A DNA stretch of 64,000 nt from Aeromonas hydrophila subsp. hydrophila ATCC 7966. Lineage in GTDB: Bacteria; Pseudomonadota; Gammaproteobacteria; Enterobacterales; Aeromonadaceae. The position numbers were made by a program, and so were the translations under genes. Positions within the stretch are counted from its first letter, which is position 1, and each line of letters opens with the position of its first letter. Under the pieces are notes generated by a model. It ran no database searches, was not told the DNA's origin, and saw only the letters and a list, made by a program, of their open reading frames with translations. Location: contig NC_008570.1 of the NCBI RefSeq assembly GCF_000014805.1, positions 2,981,001-3,045,000 on the forward strand, given 5' to 3'. Positions 38,201-48,011 of the stretch are shown here, piece by piece.

Positions 38201-41200
38201 CTGTTGTCCACGTCCTCCGGCAGATGGTCCAGCTCCGCCGACTGCGTCAGCGTCACCGTGCCATTGCTCGCCACGCTGATGCGGAACACCTCCCCAGCCG
38301 AGGTCGAGCCAACGATGTCGCTGCCCACCTTGGTCAGGGTGATGGCCAGCCCGTTGCTGGTCAGTCCGCTGTTGCTGTCAGTCACGCTCAGGCTGTAGCC
38401 GCTCACCGTGGTGGTGCCCGGACCGTCCGCGCCATAGCTCGGCACCGCCGCCGCCAGGAACGCCGCCGCAAAGCTGCCGGTCGCCGTGTCACTGGCCGAC
38501 CCGATGGTCTGCGCATCCTGGGTGGTCAGGGTGATGCCACCGTCCACCACCGCGTTGATGGTCACGCTCGGTACGTCGTCCTCGAAGCTGATGTTGCCAC
38601 CAAGGTCTGCACTCACCGTCCCGGTCGCGGTGTCGTTGTCGCCATCCACCACCGTCACCGTCGCACTCAGCAGCACCTTGCCATTGGCCAGGCTGATGAG
38701 GTTGTTGTCGTTGCTGTTGTCCACGTCCTCCGGCAGATGGTCCAGCTCCGCCGACTGCGTCAGCGTCACCGTGCCATTGCTCGCCACGCTGATGCGGAAC
38801 ACCTCCCCAGCCGAGGTCGAGCCAACGATGTCGCTGCCCACCTTGGTCAGGGTGATGGCCAGCCCGTTGCTGGTCAGTCCGCTGTTGCTGTCAGTCACGC
38901 TCAGGCTGTAGCCGCTCACCGTGGTGGTGCCCGGACCGTCCGCGCCATAGCTCGGCACCGCCGCCGCCAGGAACGCCGCCGCAAAGCTGCCGGTCGCCGT
39001 GTCACTGGCCGACCCGATGGTCTGCGCATCCTGGGTGGTCAGGGTGATGCCACCGTCCACCACCGCGTTGATGGTCACGCTCGGTACGTCGTCCTCGAAG
39101 CTGATGTTGCCACCAAGGTCTGCACTCACCGTCCCGGTCGCGGTGTCGTTGTCGCCATCCACCACCGTCACCGTCGCACTCAGCAGCACCTTGCCATTGG
39201 CCAGGCTAATGAGGTTGTTGTCGTTGCTGTTGTCCACGTCCTCCGGCAGATGGTCCAGCTCCGCCGACTGCGTCAGCGTCACCGTGCCATTGCTCGCCAC
39301 GCTGATGCGGAACACCTCCCCAGCCGAGGTCGAGCCAACGATGTCGCTGCCCACCTTGGTCAGGGTGATGGCCAGCCCATTGCTGGTCAGTCCGCTGTTG
39401 CTGTCAGTCACGCTCAGGCTGTAGCCGCTCACCGTGGTGGTGCCCGGACCGTCCGCGCCATAGCTCGGCACCGCCGCCGCCAGGAACGCCGCCGCAAAGC
39501 TGCCGGTCGCCGTGTCACTGGCCGACCCGATGGTCTGTGCATCCTGGGTGGTCAGGGTGATGCCACCGTCCACCACCGCGTTGATGGTCACGTTGGGACC
39601 GTCATCCTCGAAGCGGAACACGCCGTTGGCGCCCAAGTCCACCGCCGCACTGGCGCTATCGCCATCGGCATCCGTCACGGTCTGCACCAGGGTCAGCACG
39701 CCCTGCCCCAGCGTCAGCGCCACGCTGTCATCCGCATTGGTGGTGTCGCCGTGCCAGACGTTGTCCAGCAGGGCCAGGGTCACTTCGCCGGTGCTCGGGT
39801 TGATGGTCAGGGTGAAGTAGTCCACCCCACCGGCGCTGCCGGTGATGACGTTGCCCACCTGATTGAGCACGATGGCAGCACCCTGGCCGTTGGCCGCGGC
39901 CGGATCGACCGCATACAGGCCGCTCGCCACGTTGCTGCCGGTCAGCGCCAGGCTGTAGCCGATGCTGCCCGCCCCGTCGGCCCCGAAGGCCGGGTTGAAC
40001 TGGGCCTGCACATTGGCGGCGCTCAGGGTGGCGCTGGCCACTCCGTCGCTGCCGGCACCGCCTAGGCTGACCAGGCTTTCATCCACGGTCGCCCCCAGGC
40101 TCGGCGCTTCTACCGCCAGCCCGGCCCGCGGGCCGTCATCCTCGAAGCGGAACACGCCATTGGCGCCCAGATCCACCGCCGCACTGGCGCTATCGCCATC
40201 GGCATCCGTCACGGTCTGCACCAGGGTCAGCACGCCCTGCCCCAGCGTCAGCGCCACGCTGTCATCCGCATTGGTGGTGTCGCCGTGCCAGACGTTGTCC
40301 AGCAGGGCCAGGGTCACTTCGCCGGTGCTCGGGTTGATGGTCAGGGTGAAGTAGTCCACCCCACCGGCGCTGCCGGTGATGACGTTGCCCACCTGATTGA
40401 GCACGATGGCAGCACTCTGGCCGTTGGCCGCGGCCGGATCGACCGCATACAGGCCGCTCGCCACGTTGCTGCCGGTCAGCGCCAGGCTGTAGCCGATGCT
40501 GCCCGCCCCGTCGGCCCCGAAGGCCGGGTTGAACTGGGCCTGCACATTGGCGGCGCTCAGGGTGGCGCTGGCCACTCCGTCGCTGCCGGCACCGCCTAGG
40601 CTGACCAGGCTTTCATCCACGGTCGCCCCCAGGCTCGGCGCTTCTACCGCCAGCCCGGCCCGCGGGCCGTCATCCTCGAAGCGGAACACGCCATTGGCGC
40701 CCAGATCCACCGCCGCACTGGCGCTATCGCCATCGGCATCCGTCACGGTCTGCACCAGGGTCAGCACGCCCTGCCCCAGCGTCAGCGCCACGCTGTCATC
40801 CGCATTGGTGGTGTCGCCGTGCCAGACGTTGTCCAGCAGGGCCAGGGTCACTTCGCCGGTGCTCGGGTTGATGGTCAGGGTGAAGTAGTCCACCCCACCG
40901 GCGCTGCCGGTGATGACGTTGCCCACCTGATTGAGCACGATGGCAGCACCCTGGCCGTTGGCCGCGGCCGGATCGACCGCATACAGGCCGCTCGCCACGT
41001 TGCTGCCGGTCAGCGCCAGGCTGTAGCCGATGCTGCCCGCCCCGTCGGCCCCGAAGGCCGGGTTGAACTGGGCCTGCACATTGGCGGCGCTCAGGGTGGC
41101 GCTGGCCACTCCGTCGCTGCCGGCACCGCCTAGGCTGACCAGGCTTTCATCCACGGTCGCCCCCAGGCTCGGCGCTTCTACCGCCAGCCCGGCCCGCGGG

Positions 41201-44200
41201 CCGTCATCCTCGAAGCGGAACACGCCATTGGCGCCCAGATCCACCGCCGCACTGGCGCTATCGCCATCGGCATCCGTCACGGTCTGCACCAGGGTCAGCA
41301 CGCCCTGCCCCAGCGTCAGCGCCACGCTGTCATCCGCATTGGTGGTGTCGCCGTGCCAGACGTTGTCCAGCAGGGCCAGGGTCACTTCGCCGGTGCTCGG
41401 GTTGATGGTCAGGGTGAAGTAGTCCACCCCACCGGCGCTGCCGGTGATGACGTTGCCCACCTGATTGAGCACGATGGCAGCACCCTGGCCGTTGGCCGCG
41501 GCCGGATCGACCGCATACAGGCCGCTCGCCACGTTGCTGCCGGTCAGCGCCAGGCTGTAGCCGATGCTGCCCGCCCCGTCGGCCCCGAAGGCCGGGTTGA
41601 ACTGGGCCTGCACATTGGCGGCGCTCAGGGTGGCGCTGGCCACTCCGTCGCTGCCGGCACCGCCTAGGCTGACCAGGCTTTCATCCACGGTCGCCCCCAG
41701 GCTCGGCGCTTCTACCGCCAGCCCGGCCCGCGGGCCGTCATCCTCGAAGCGGAACACGCCATTGGCGCCCAGATCCACCGCCGCACTGGCGCTATCGCCA
41801 TCGGCATCCGTCACGGTCTGCACCAGGGTCAGCACGCCCTGCCCCAGCGTCAGCGCCACGCTGTCATCCGCATTGGTGGTGTCGCCGTGCCAGACGTTGT
41901 CCAGCAGGGCCAGGGTCACTTCGCCGGTGCTCGGGTTGATGGTCAGGGTGAAGTAGTCCACCCCACCGGCGCTGCCGGTGATGACGTTGCCCACCTGATT
42001 GAGCACGATGGCGGCACCCTGCCCGTTGGCCGCGGCCGGATCGACCGCATACAGGCCGCTCGCCACGTTGCTGCCGGTCAGCGCCAGGCTGTAGCCGATG
42101 CTGCCCGCCCCGTCGGCCCCGAAGGCCGGGTTGAACTGGGCCTGCACATTGGCGGCGCTCAGGGTGGCGCTGGCCACTCCGTCGCTGCCGGCACCGCCTA
42201 GGCTGACCAGGCTTTCATCCACGGTCGCCCCCAGGCTCGGCGCTTCTACCGCCAGCCCGGCCCGCGGGCCGTCATCCTCGAAGCGGAACACGCCATTGGC
42301 GCCCAGATCCACCGCCGCACTGGCGCTATCGCCATCGGCATCCGTCACGGTCTGCACCAGGGTCAGCACGCCCTGCCCCAGCGTCAGCGCCACGCTGTCA
42401 TCCGCATTGGTGGTGTCGCCGTGCCAGACGTTGTCCAGCAGGGCCAGGGTCACTTCGCCGGTGCTCGGGTTGATGGTCAGGGTGAAGTAGTCCACCCCAC
42501 CGGCGCTGCCGGTGATGACGTTGCCCACCTGATTGAGCACGATGGCGGCACCCTGCCCGTTGGCCGCGGCCGGATCGACCGCATACAGGCCGCTCGCCAC
42601 GTTGCTGCCGGTCAGCGCCAGGCTGTAGCCGATGCTGCCCGCCCCGTCGGCCCCGAAGGCCGGGTTGAACTGGGCCTGCACATTGGCGGCGCTCAGGGTG
42701 GCGCTGGCCACTCCGTCGCTGCCGGCACCGCCTAGGCTGACCAGGCTTTCATCCACGGTCGCCCCCAGGCTCGGCGCTTCTACCGCCAGCCCGGCCCGCG
42801 GGCCGTCATCCTCGAAGCGGAACACGCCATTGGCGCCCAGATCCACCGCCGCACTGGCGCTATCGCCATCGGCATCCGTCACGGTCTGCACCAGGGTCAG
42901 CACGCCCTGCCCCAGCGTCAGCGCCACGCTGTCATCCGCATTGGTGGTGTCGCCGTGCCAGACGTTGTCCAGCAGGGCCAGGGTCACTTCGCCGGTGCTC
43001 GGGTTGATGGTCAGGGTGAAGTAGTCCACCCCACCGGCGCTGCCGGTGATGACGTTGCCCACCTGATTGAGCACGATGGCGGCACCCTGCCCGTTGGCCG
43101 CGGCCGGATCGACCGCATACAGGCCGCTCGCCACGTTGCTGCCGGTCAGCGCCAGGCTGTAGCCGATGCTGCCCGCCCCGTCGGCCCCGAAGGCCGGGTT
43201 GAACTGGGCCTGCACATTGGCGGCGCTCAGGGTGGCGCTGGCCACTCCGTCGCTGCCGGCACCGCCCAGGCTGACCAGGCTTTCATCTACGGACACAGAG
43301 CCCAATCCTTCAGAATTGGTAGTAAGGGTGACGCTGGGAACATCATCCAGAATGACCACATCCAGGCTGCCGCTGGTATTGTCGCCATCGGTATCAACCA
43401 GTACGACGCTGAAACTCTCGCTAAGCGAATTGTCATTGGCAGGCTGGGTGTGGGTTTCACTCCCCCCCAAGGTGTAGCTGTAGTTCACGCTACCAGTGCC
43501 GGTCACGGGATTGTAACTAATGCCAGTAACGATCAATTGATTACCAAGTGGGCTGGTAATGGTTTGCGGGAAGGTGGTAACAGCTTGCCCATTGGTGACC
43601 AAAGCGACGCCTCCCAGTGTCAGACTCTGCACACCATCGGCTGCGCTGAAGGTAAAAGTACCGCTCTGAGTCACAGCGGCTGCATTCGGATTACTCCCTC
43701 CTGCCAATGAGGCTTCATTTAATGTCAGTTCTCCGCCCTCCAGCTGCAGACCGGCAAGCTCAACCGGCTCATCAACAGGAGTGATCGTGATAGTCAGTAA
43801 GGACTGTACTGAATCTGTACCATCTGTGACGGTATAACTCACCGCCGGGACAGGGCCGTCATAATTGGTGGCTGGCGTAAACTGATAGCTGCCATCTGCA
43901 TTGACCAGCAGGGTACCGACCCCTGCCAGAGTGACGGGTGTGCCCAACGTCGTGTTGGCAACCCCACCCCAGCTAAATCCGGTGACAGTAGCAGCCTGAG
44001 GCCCATCATTATCGACGGTGTTGTCAAGCAAATTGCCCGATACCGCCGCATCCTCCGTCACCACGACGCTCTCACTCTGATCAGCAAGATCATTGACTGG
44101 CGTGATAGTGAGTTCCAAGGTGGATTGGACCGTATCGGTGCCATCGGTAACCGTGTATACGACAGGGGGAACAGCACCGTCGTAGTTGGGAGCCGGGGTG

Positions 44201-44937
44201 AATGTGAAGCTGCCATCGCCATTGACGACAAGCGTACCGATCCCGTCGATTGTCACACTGGTTCCGACAGCCACATTGGCGTTGCCTCCCCAGCTGAAGA
44301 GCAGAACCGACGCAGCTGACGGCCCATCGGTATTGACCGTGTTATCCAGCAAATTGCCATTCAATACACCGTCTTCCGCAACAACCAGCTGCTCGCCCTG
44401 ATCCGTCAGTTCATTGACCAGCAACGGCTCTACTACTTGTTGTGTATCTACAACCGGCTCTGTCTGATATGTGGTGTCAAAGCCTGCGGCAGCAATGGTT
44501 GCATCACCAATACGGTCAATGGTGACAAAGCCACCATTGCCACTAGCACCGGCTACACCACCGATCCCGCCACCACCACCGGCGGCAGGTGCCCCCCCGG
44601 CAGCAGAAGCTTCAAAGTTTTGTGTCGGGTCTACCCCTTGCAGAATTGATTTTTGCAATGCAGCGATATCAGGAGAAGCCGCAGTACCCGCATCAGGGGC
44701 TTGAGGTTGACCAGGGGCTGGTGCGTCATGAGCGGGAGCATCTGGAGTAGCGGCGGCAGGAGAATCGTCATAGGGAGCCAATACCAGTTTGGCGTCATCT
44801 GCAATATTAAGCTTGGCTCCCAGCTGGAGGATCTCGCCTTTTTGCAATGGGCGGCTGCTTCCATCAGCCAGCACGATTTGAACATTGCCTTCAATGGAAG
44901 AAACCACAACCGTTTTGTCGATGATTTGAGTGCGCAT
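32263..44937 (-). CDS. lapA: Giant LapA-like RTX adhesin (4224 residues)
   Basis: A repeats-in-toxin surface adhesin secreted by type I export. Residues 1-150 form a retention module that stays in the outer-membrane TolC-like pore, with a LapG site S-A-A-G at 111-114 followed by a glycine-rich run. Residues 160-400 contain two Ig/cadherin-like units (VAEDG, then VTEDA). Residues 550-1781 hold seven 178-residue units; 1782-3149 hold eight 171-residue units (T1SS-143-like, each ending EDD[GV]P). A von Willebrand A domain starts near 3165 with the MIDAS motif DTSGS at 3173-3177. About eight RTX nonapeptides (GGxGxDxL) lie near 4017-4112, followed by a C-terminal secretion signal. ATG 44937 (MRTQIIDK) has GGAG 8 bases upstream and fits LapA N-termini; ATG further up lacks support. 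It is separated from lapD by a terminator. Confidence 0.95.
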   Translation of the reverse strand: MRTQIIDKTVVVSSIEGNVQIVLADGSSRPLQKGEILQLGAKLNIADDAKLVLAPYDDSPAAATPDAPAHDAPAPGQPQAPDAGTAASPDIAALQKSILQGVDPTQNFEASAAGGAPAAGGGGGIGGVAGASGNGGFVTIDRIGDATIAAAGFDTTYQTEPVVDTQQVVEPLLVNELTDQGEQLVVAEDGVLNGNLLDNTVNTDGPSAASVLLFSWGGNANVAVGTSVTIDGIGTLVVNGDGSFTFTPAPNYDGAVPPVVYTVTDGTDTVQSTLELTITPVNDLADQSESVVVTEDAAVSGNLLDNTVDNDGPQAATVTGFSWGGVANTTLGTPVTLAGVGTLLVNADGSYQFTPATNYDGPVPAVSYTVTDGTDSVQSLLTITITPVDEPVELAGLQLEGGELTLNEASLAGGSNPNAAAVTQSGTFTFSAADGVQSLTLGGVALVTNGQAVTTFPQTITSPLGNQLIVTGISYNPVTGTGSVNYSYTLGGSETHTQPANDNSLSESFSVVLVDTDGDNTSGSLDVVILDDVPSVTLTTNSEGLGSVSVDESLVSLGGAGSDGVASATLSAANVQAQFNPAFGADGAGSIGYSLALTGSNVASGLYAVDPAAANGQGAAIVLNQVGNVITGSAGGVDYFTLTINPSTGEVTLALLDNVWHGDTTNADDSVALTLGQGVLTLVQTVTDADGDSASAAVDLGANGVFRFEDDGPRAGLAVEAPSLGATVDESLVSLGGAGSDGVASATLSAANVQAQFNPAFGADGAGSIGYSLALTGSNVASGLYAVDPAAANGQGAAIVLNQVGNVITGSAGGVDYFTLTINPSTGEVTLALLDNVWHGDTTNADDSVALTLGQGVLTLVQTVTDADGDSASAAVDLGANGVFRFEDDGPRAGLAVEAPSLGATVDESLVSLGGAGSDGVASATLSAANVQAQFNPAFGADGAGSIGYSLALTGSNVASGLYAVDPAAANGQGAAIVLNQVGNVITGSAGGVDYFTLTINPSTGEVTLALLDNVWHGDTTNADDSVALTLGQGVLTLVQTVTDADGDSASAAVDLGANGVFRFEDDGPRAGLAVEAPSLGATVDESLVSLGGAGSDGVASATLSAANVQAQFNPAFGADGAGSIGYSLALTGSNVASGLYAVDPAAANGQGAAIVLNQVGNVITGSAGGVDYFTLTINPSTGEVTLALLDNVWHGDTTNADDSVALTLGQGVLTLVQTVTDADGDSASAAVDLGANGVFRFEDDGPRAGLAVEAPSLGATVDESLVSLGGAGSDGVASATLSAANVQAQFNPAFGADGAGSIGYSLALTGSNVASGLYAVDPAAANGQGAAIVLNQVGNVITGSAGGVDYFTLTINPSTGEVTLALLDNVWHGDTTNADDSVALTLGQGVLTLVQTVTDADGDSASAAVDLGANGVFRFEDDGPRAGLAVEAPSLGATVDESLVSLGGAGSDGVASATLSAANVQAQFNPAFGADGAGSIGYSLALTGSNVASGLYAVDPAAANGQSAAIVLNQVGNVITGSAGGVDYFTLTINPSTGEVTLALLDNVWHGDTTNADDSVALTLGQGVLTLVQTVTDADGDSASAAVDLGANGVFRFEDDGPRAGLAVEAPSLGATVDESLVSLGGAGSDGVASATLSAANVQAQFNPAFGADGAGSIGYSLALTGSNVASGLYAVDPAAANGQGAAIVLNQVGNVITGSAGGVDYFTLTINPSTGEVTLALLDNVWHGDTTNADDSVALTLGQGVLTLVQTVTDADGDSASAAVDLGANGVFRFEDDGPNVTINAVVDGGITLTTQDAQTIGSASDTATGSFAAAFLAAAVPSYGADGPGTTTVSGYSLSVTDSNSGLTSNGLAITLTKVGSDIVGSTSAGEVFRISVASNGTVTLTQSAELDHLPEDVDNSNDNNLISLANGKVLLSATVTVVDGDNDTATGTVSADLGGNISFEDDVPSVTINAVVDGGITLTTQDAQTIGSASDTATGSFAAAFLAAAVPSYGADGPGTTTVSGYSLSVTDSNSGLTSNGLAITLTKVGSDIVGSTSAGEVFRISVASNGTVTLTQSAELDHLPEDVDNSNDNNLISLANGKVLLSATVTVVDGDNDTATGTVSADLGGNISFEDDVPSVTINAVVDGGITLTTQDAQTIGSASDTATGSFAAAFLAAAVPSYGADGPGTTTVSGYSLSVTDSNSGLTSNGLAITLTKVGSDIVGSTSAGEVFRISVASNGTVTLTQSAELDHLPEDVDNSNDNNLISLANGKVLLSATVTVVDGDNDTATGTVSADLGGNISFEDDVPSVTINAVVDGGITLTTQDAQTIGSASDTATGSFAAAFLAAAVPSYGADGPGTTTVSGYSLSVTDSNSGLTSNGLAITLTKVGSDIVGSTSAGEVFRISVASNGTVTLTQSAELDHLPEDVDNSNDNNLISLASGKVLLSATVTVVDGDNDTATGTVSADLGGNISFEDDVPSVTINAVVDGGITLTTQDAQTIGSASDTATGSFAAAFLAAAVPSYGADGPGTTTVSGYSLSVTDSNSGLTSNGLAITLTKVGSDIVGSTTAGEVFRISVASNGTVTLTQSAELDHLPEDVDNSNDNNLISLANGKVLLSATVTVVDGDNDTATGTVSADLGGNISFEDDVPSVTINAVVDGGITLTTQDAQTIGSASDTATGSFAAAFLAAAVPSYGADGPGTTTVSGYSLSVTDSNSGLTSNGLAITLTKVGSDIVGSTSAGEVFRISVASNGTVTLTQSAELDHLPEDVDNSNDNNLISLANGKVLLSATVTVVDGDNDTATGTVSADLGGNISFEDDVPSVTINAVVDGGITLTTQDAQTIGSASDTATGSFAAAFLAAAVPSYGADGPGTTTVSGYSLSVTDSNSGLTSNGLAITLTKVGSDIVGSTSAGEVFRISVASNGTVTLTQSAELDHLPEDVDNSNDNNLISLASGKVLLSATVTVVDGDNDTATGTVSADLGGNISFEDDVPSVTINAVVDGGITLTTQDAQTIGSASDTATGSFAAAFLAAAVPSYGADGPGTTTVSGYSLSVTDSNSGLTSNGLAITLTKVGSDIVGSTTAGEVFRISVASNGTVTLTQSAELDHLPEDVDNSNDNNLISLANGKVLLSATVTVVDGDNDTATGTVSADLGGNIRFEDDVPTAKDNSVVITEAGLPPFNLVMVIDTSGSMLWQIGTSTNGSPNRLELAKDALNHMIDSYVALGVPLVFTVIDFASGAVLIPQTSDPDVAKASISGLPTDGGGTNYNAPLVLAQNQLTADLANPALAGYETKVYFLSDGAPNEGNVPAGWTSFVNSNNVEVYAVGLNVSGNATAIAQLGLVEDHGDAVTLVNNIYDLDATLQATVPPPATGNVITDVDASAGVDSAGADTPVTVLQVSFTVSNPAAYVGVADSVNGNVVTFLVQGGTTGPMTTPLGGHLTVNADGSYSYTPPNDVAVDTQETFTYTIVDADDDTSSALLKILVLDTTPITASVFEDGLPAGLPGNNPALTTVAGSLAHMVVDSIGVNFGVGSTAGLPALTSGGVAITYSIIHGVGVDTLVAVAASKPIFTLAVEADGDYTFTLQGPIDHALADGNDLELKALNLSSAITAHEGVDNVTLVRDFIVQVEDDVPVVMTPAMGVMLNQSGVTGIFLLDGDGTLSNNYGGDGGSIRFDSSLNGSSSGMTSGGLPVTYTVSSDGITLTAATAAGTVFIATLQPASGTYQVQMIGEVDGGQTTIDFNGGDYNFVGGNASWAGFNTIANDNSKDLLLTAMTNGADGGTVNTSANTGGISGGSSVGSGEAMRIDFVIDLTGNPVSGGSYGVLANQTHAFEAHYDVNGASALFTSISSGGSSVKVVARQDVDSDNDIGDGNKESLTAVAISYNGSTRIVSIGAGMSQTVAVGGRSFTVNFTDDDPTSGVAYAATVVGVVSNTKLAAYTADGYNSLEFHYAAGSDFKIGDFGSSVATPGIPVSLQLPVTLTDGDGDAVHSNIGLSLLPEAPFTLDYDNSASGVNVTFNSTQGHAIGSDFGDSITGNSLDNILSGGDGDDLLYGMGGKDTLVGGKGNDVLDGGSGNDTLYGEAGDDTLIGGIGNDILQGGDGKDLLIGGLGSDTMTGGAGSDTFKWLAGDADGSTDKITDFTLGNPTSGGDVLDLSDLLVGVPSAANNNDLATALDNYLKFDTATNKLTIDTNGLTSGGSQLTVQFQGSLDLDHSGGLTTNHDIIKQLLDDGNLKVDP
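35491..39594 (-). repeat. Block B: eight 513-bp coding repeats in the adhesin
   Basis: Exactly 8 x 513 bases, each encoding 171 residues from [NS][10 protein letters not shown] to FEDDVP. Units, N- to C-terminal, start at 39594, 39081, 38568, 38055, 37542, 37029, 36516 and 36003. They are nearly identical in DNA. Marker differences: LASGK instead of LANGK in units 4 and 7; STTAG instead of STSAG in units 5 and 8; NIRF only in unit 8. Confidence 0.95.
39595..43290 (-). repeat. Block A: seven 534-bp coding repeats in the adhesin
   Basis: Six full units of 534 bases (178 residues, from [15 protein letters not shown] to EAPSLGAT) and a seventh of 492 bases lacking the 14-residue linker. Starts: 43290, 42756, 42222, 41688, 41154, 40620, 40086. 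Units 1-3 share GCGGCACCCTGCCC where units 4-7 have GCAGCA(C/T)CCTGGCC-type spelling. Unit 6 alone has NGQSAAIV in place of NGQGAAIV. Confidence 0.95.
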
Positions 44938-45161
44938 ATCCTGTGCTCCAACGTGACAGATCTCGATGTCTACACCATAGATGTCTGTACGCTTCGCATC
45001 CGTTGCAAAAATGTATTGGATTTGTTCCGTCTTGGCGGGATGCAATGTATTAAATCGAAGGGTCTTTTTTATAATGTCAAATCAATCACTTGATGGCGCC
45101 TCAAGCGAATCTCAAACAGAGAGGTGCCCTAAAAATACCTATTCTTATTCATCTTTAGAAT

Positions 45162-45188
45162 AAAAAAAGGGCCCTTATGGGCCCTTTT
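45162..45188 (-). terminator. Terminator between lapD and the adhesin gene
   Basis: On the minus strand AAAAGGGCCC, loop ATAA, GGGCCCTTTTTTT. It lies 14 bases past the lapD stop and implies a separate promoter for the adhesin in 44938-45160. Confidence 0.9.
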
Positions 45189-45201
45189 GATTTGATAACG
45201 T

Positions 45202-47127
45202 TCAAGCCAGTGGGAATGCGGGATGCACAAAACCCTGATAACCATCGATATGCAACTTGGCAAGCAGCTCAACCTGATGTTGATCTTCAACCCGGGTCGC
45301 AATGGTTGTGACGCCTGCATTGTGAGCGGCGCGGCACACTGCTGCCAGGAAGGAGGTATCCGCCCCCGGCTCCATCACCTGACTGGTATAGCCATGATCA
45401 ACTTTGACATAGGCTGGAGCCAGCTCTTCCAGATATCCCAGTGACTGGAAGTGACGTCCATAATGATCCACCCCCCACTGGAATCCATGTTCCTGCAAGG
45501 CCTTCACCAAGGCGGTGACATGATCTTTATGCTTCATGATGGCAGCTTCCGGGATTTCAAACAGCAGCCGTTCTTGCAGCTCAGCATGATCCGTCAGATA
45601 GCCAGTCAACCACGCTCTGAACTCATCGGAACACAGCGAGCCAGCGGTAATATTGACCGCCAAGACCAGATCCGCCTGTTGCTGGAGCAATGGAATAGAA
45701 GCTTCAAGTATCGCCTGATCGAATTCACCACCCAATTTGAACTGTTCGATGGCCGGCAAGAATTGACCGGCAAAATAATCGGTGCCATCACGAGAAATAG
45801 AGGCAAACAATTCCGCATGCAAACGAACACCGTTATCAAATCTGCAGGCAGGTTGCGCCTTGAAGCGCCACAAGTGCCGAGCGATGGCATCTTGTACCAG
45901 ATCGCGCCAAGCCAGACGTCCCATCAGCCCTTGATCAACACCGCCCTCCATGACTACTGCGCCACGACGTTCATTACGCGCTTTGCCCAAGGCGTTGTCG
46001 GCCTTGGTCAGCAACGCTGACAAATCGTCATTGCCATCCCTGCCTGCAATACCGATAACGGAGAGTGCACCGCCCTCACCCATGGGGTTCACAACCAGGT
46101 CGGCAATGCGACTATTGATCACTTCCGCCAAATCTTTCAGCTGAGCCAGATCATCGGTAGGACACAGCAAGGCATATTCCGTGGCCGAAATCCGTGCCAG
46201 TGCCGACCCATCCCAGCCTTTCAGCTGCTCCTTCAGAGCCTGTGCTATCGACTTGACCATGTTGTCGCGAGCGGCAAACCCCTCCTCACGGTACAGGTCA
46301 TCCAGCATATCGACAGCGACCAGCATGACGCCGCCTTGTCCCGCCTCGGCAATCCATGCGTTTACCTGACCCACGAAATAAGCCCGGTTGCCCAAGCCGG
46401 ATACGGCGTCCACATAAACCCGCTCCCGCAATTTTTCAGCCTCATCAGCCTGTTCCTTGAACTGCAAGGCCAGCTTGCTGGAAAGCGTATTGATGGCCTG
46501 TACCACCTGTTTCAATTCATGGGTCTTGGGTTCAGGAATGGCATGGCCAAAGTGGTGCAGCTCGATCTCCACCGCCTGTTCACAGATCTGCTTGAGCGGC
46601 TTGAGCAAATAGTTGAGCGCGCGCATCAACAAAATGGTGGTGATGAGAAAACCTATCAGAAACCAGCTCGCCAGTTCGCTCATACCACGCCACAGCTCGT
46701 AGTAGGCTTGCCCGGGGTGACCAACAACCTTCAATTTGCCCAGTTGCAACCAGCCAGAGGTCAGAATCGATTCGTTGGATACTTCCGGAAACAGGCCCAA
46801 ATTAATGAACCACTGCGGCACCCCCTGAATATTGTTGGTATTTTCCTGCTCAATGACATCCTTGGAAGCCAACAAATCCAGACGGACCAAGCGATAATAT
46901 CCCCCATCAAATATCGCCTGGATGACGGATTCAGCCCCCACCTTGTCACCATTTTCCAGATAAGGTGTCAACGCCAATCCCAGGGATGTGGCGGTGTTGA
47001 TGACGGTGGTTTCCTGCTGCTGCGCCAGATAGGTACGAGTCGAGTTGAATTGCACCCAATAGGTGGCTGCAAACAACAACCCGAACAGGATCAACATGGT
47101 GGCCAGTAATTGTCTGTAGAGCGTCAT
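45202..47127 (-). CDS. lapD: LapD-like c-di-GMP receptor
   Basis: A 641-residue inner-membrane protein. Helix 1 is at about 6-24, a periplasmic output domain at 25-150, helix 2 at 153-170, a HAMP helix to about 225, then degenerate GGDEF (235-390) and EAL (400-640) domains. The GGDEF site reads SATEY (314-318) and the EAL site HAEL (437-440), so neither activity is expected; the EAL domain should bind c-di-GMP. The periplasmic loop SGWLQLG has W126, matching the tryptophan that captures LapG in Pseudomonas fluorescens LapD (W125). The start lies 3 bases after the lapG stop, so the two are translationally linked. Confidence 0.93.
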   Translation of the reverse strand: MTLYRQLLATMLILFGLLFAATYWVQFNSTRTYLAQQQETTVINTATSLGLALTPYLENGDKVGAESVIQAIFDGGYYRLVRLDLLASKDVIEQENTNNIQGVPQWFINLGLFPEVSNESILTSGWLQLGKLKVVGHPGQAYYELWRGMSELASWFLIGFLITTILLMRALNYLLKPLKQICEQAVEIELHHFGHAIPEPKTHELKQVVQAINTLSSKLALQFKEQADEAEKLRERVYVDAVSGLGNRAYFVGQVNAWIAEAGQGGVMLVAVDMLDDLYREEGFAARDNMVKSIAQALKEQLKGWDGSALARISATEYALLCPTDDLAQLKDLAEVINSRIADLVVNPMGEGGALSVIGIAGRDGNDDLSALLTKADNALGKARNERRGAVVMEGGVDQGLMGRLAWRDLVQDAIARHLWRFKAQPACRFDNGVRLHAELFASISRDGTDYFAGQFLPAIEQFKLGGEFDQAILEASIPLLQQQADLVLAVNITAGSLCSDEFRAWLTGYLTDHAELQERLLFEIPEAAIMKHKDHVTALVKALQEHGFQWGVDHYGRHFQSLGYLEELAPAYVKVDHGYTSQVMEPGADTSFLAAVCRAAHNAGVTTIATRVEDQHQVELLAKLHIDGYQGFVHPAFPLA

Positions 47128-47130
47128 AGG

Positions 47131-47853
47131 TTAATCATCCAAATTCAACACAGGCTGAGCCAATCGCCCCGAAGTCATGCGATTGCGTAAATCATTCCAT
47201 AATCCCAGGCGTGAGGACTGTCCAGCCAGTTCCCCTTGACCACGCGCCTTCATCAACCACAAGTGACTACCGTTAAAGCTGTATATCGGCATCAGATCCC
47301 GGCGCTGGCTGGCCGGCCGGATCGACCCAATCAAGTTATCCAAAATCACGGGGACTGAGGATGGCGTGTCATAGTAAGCAACCACCATATGAAACTGGTT
47401 GTAATCCAGTGCCTTGACATAGACCATCCGCATTTTTTCATCCGGCACCCCCAATTCCAGCAGGGTAAAGTACTTTGAAATGCTGAAGTCTTCACAATCA
47501 CCACCCGCCGCGCCTAAAAATTCCAACGGGGTCGCCCAATAGTCTTTTTTGCGCCACAACTTGATGTCGTCGATAAAACGCATCTGGTTGAAAAACTGGT
47601 TTACCTTCTCCAGTTTCTGGCGGTCCGTCAGACCGGCGGCACGATTCTGCATGACCAACGTGCGCCAAGTCGTGACTCGTTTGCCGGCTCTGACACCGTA
47701 CGTTTCCTGTGCCCGCTGTACCAGTTTGAGATCTTCAGGGGTAAGAGGCTGGCTGGCAGAAAGCAGCAAAGGTAGAGAAACCAACAGCAGCCAGAGTGAC
47801 CAGCGCAACCAGCGCGCGCGCAAAAACGGAGCCAAACCGAAGCTTGACGCCAT
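47131..47853 (-). CDS. lapG: LapG-like periplasmic cysteine protease
   Basis: A bacterial transglutaminase-like cysteine protease (about 240 residues) that cuts the retention module of LapA-type adhesins and so releases them. The catalytic triad is C120 (GGDCEDFS), H155 (NQFHMVV) and D172 (VILDNL). The calcium-binding acids flanking the cysteine (D119, E121) are present. A signal peptide (about residues 15-34, WLRWSLWLLLVSLPLLLSAS) sends it to the periplasm. The start is uncertain: ATG 47853 gives a clean signal peptide; ATG 47892 and GTG 47907 are also in frame. A strong hairpin separates it from lapE. Confidence 0.93.
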   Translation of the reverse strand: MASSFGLAPFLRARWLRWSLWLLLVSLPLLLSASQPLTPEDLKLVQRAQETYGVRAGKRVTTWRTLVMQNRAAGLTDRQKLEKVNQFFNQMRFIDDIKLWRKKDYWATPLEFLGAAGGDCEDFSISKYFTLLELGVPDEKMRMVYVKALDYNQFHMVVAYYDTPSSVPVILDNLIGSIRPASQRRDLMPIYSFNGSHLWLMKARGQGELAGQSSRLGLWNDLRNRMTSGRLAQPVLNLDD

Positions 47854-47946
47854 GTCGACACTGCCTGCCCGATACTGCTCAGTCACATGCATCTTCAAAA
47901 GATCCACTGGCTGTTACAACGCTGGCCAGAAGTGGCCGTCAGAGAC

Positions 47947-47981
47947 AAGGGATGGCGGCAGCCCGGCTGCAGCCATCCCTT
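47947..47981 (-). other. Strong intra-operon hairpin between lapE and lapG
   Basis: AAGGGATGGC and GCCATCCCTT pair (10 bp), then one mismatch, then GCAGC/GCTGC (5 bp) around a 3-base loop. No T run follows on the minus strand. It lies 30 bases after the lapE stop, in a position to attenuate transcription or protect the lapBCE mRNA 3' end. Confidence 0.7.
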
Positions 47982-48011
47982 TCACTCGCATCAAACCTGA
48001 TGCGTACTCCA

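Noticed and set aside
35659..40065. A 1468-codon open frame on the plus strand across the adhesin repeats, with related repeated frames of 104-141 codons
   Set aside because: It is antisense to the adhesin and repeats with the same 513/534-bp periods. The translation is low-complexity (His/Arg/Ala-rich) with no ribosome site. It arises because identical GC-rich units lack stops in that frame.
35491..43290. Regular repeats considered as a CRISPR array or mobile element
   Set aside because: Units are 513 and 534 bases without spacers, stay in frame inside one protein and encode a known adhesin repeat.
45047..45080. TTGACA (minus strand, 45075-45080) with TTTAAT (45049-45054) as the adhesin promoter
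   Set aside because: The 20-base spacer is too long to call a sigma-70 promoter with confidence.
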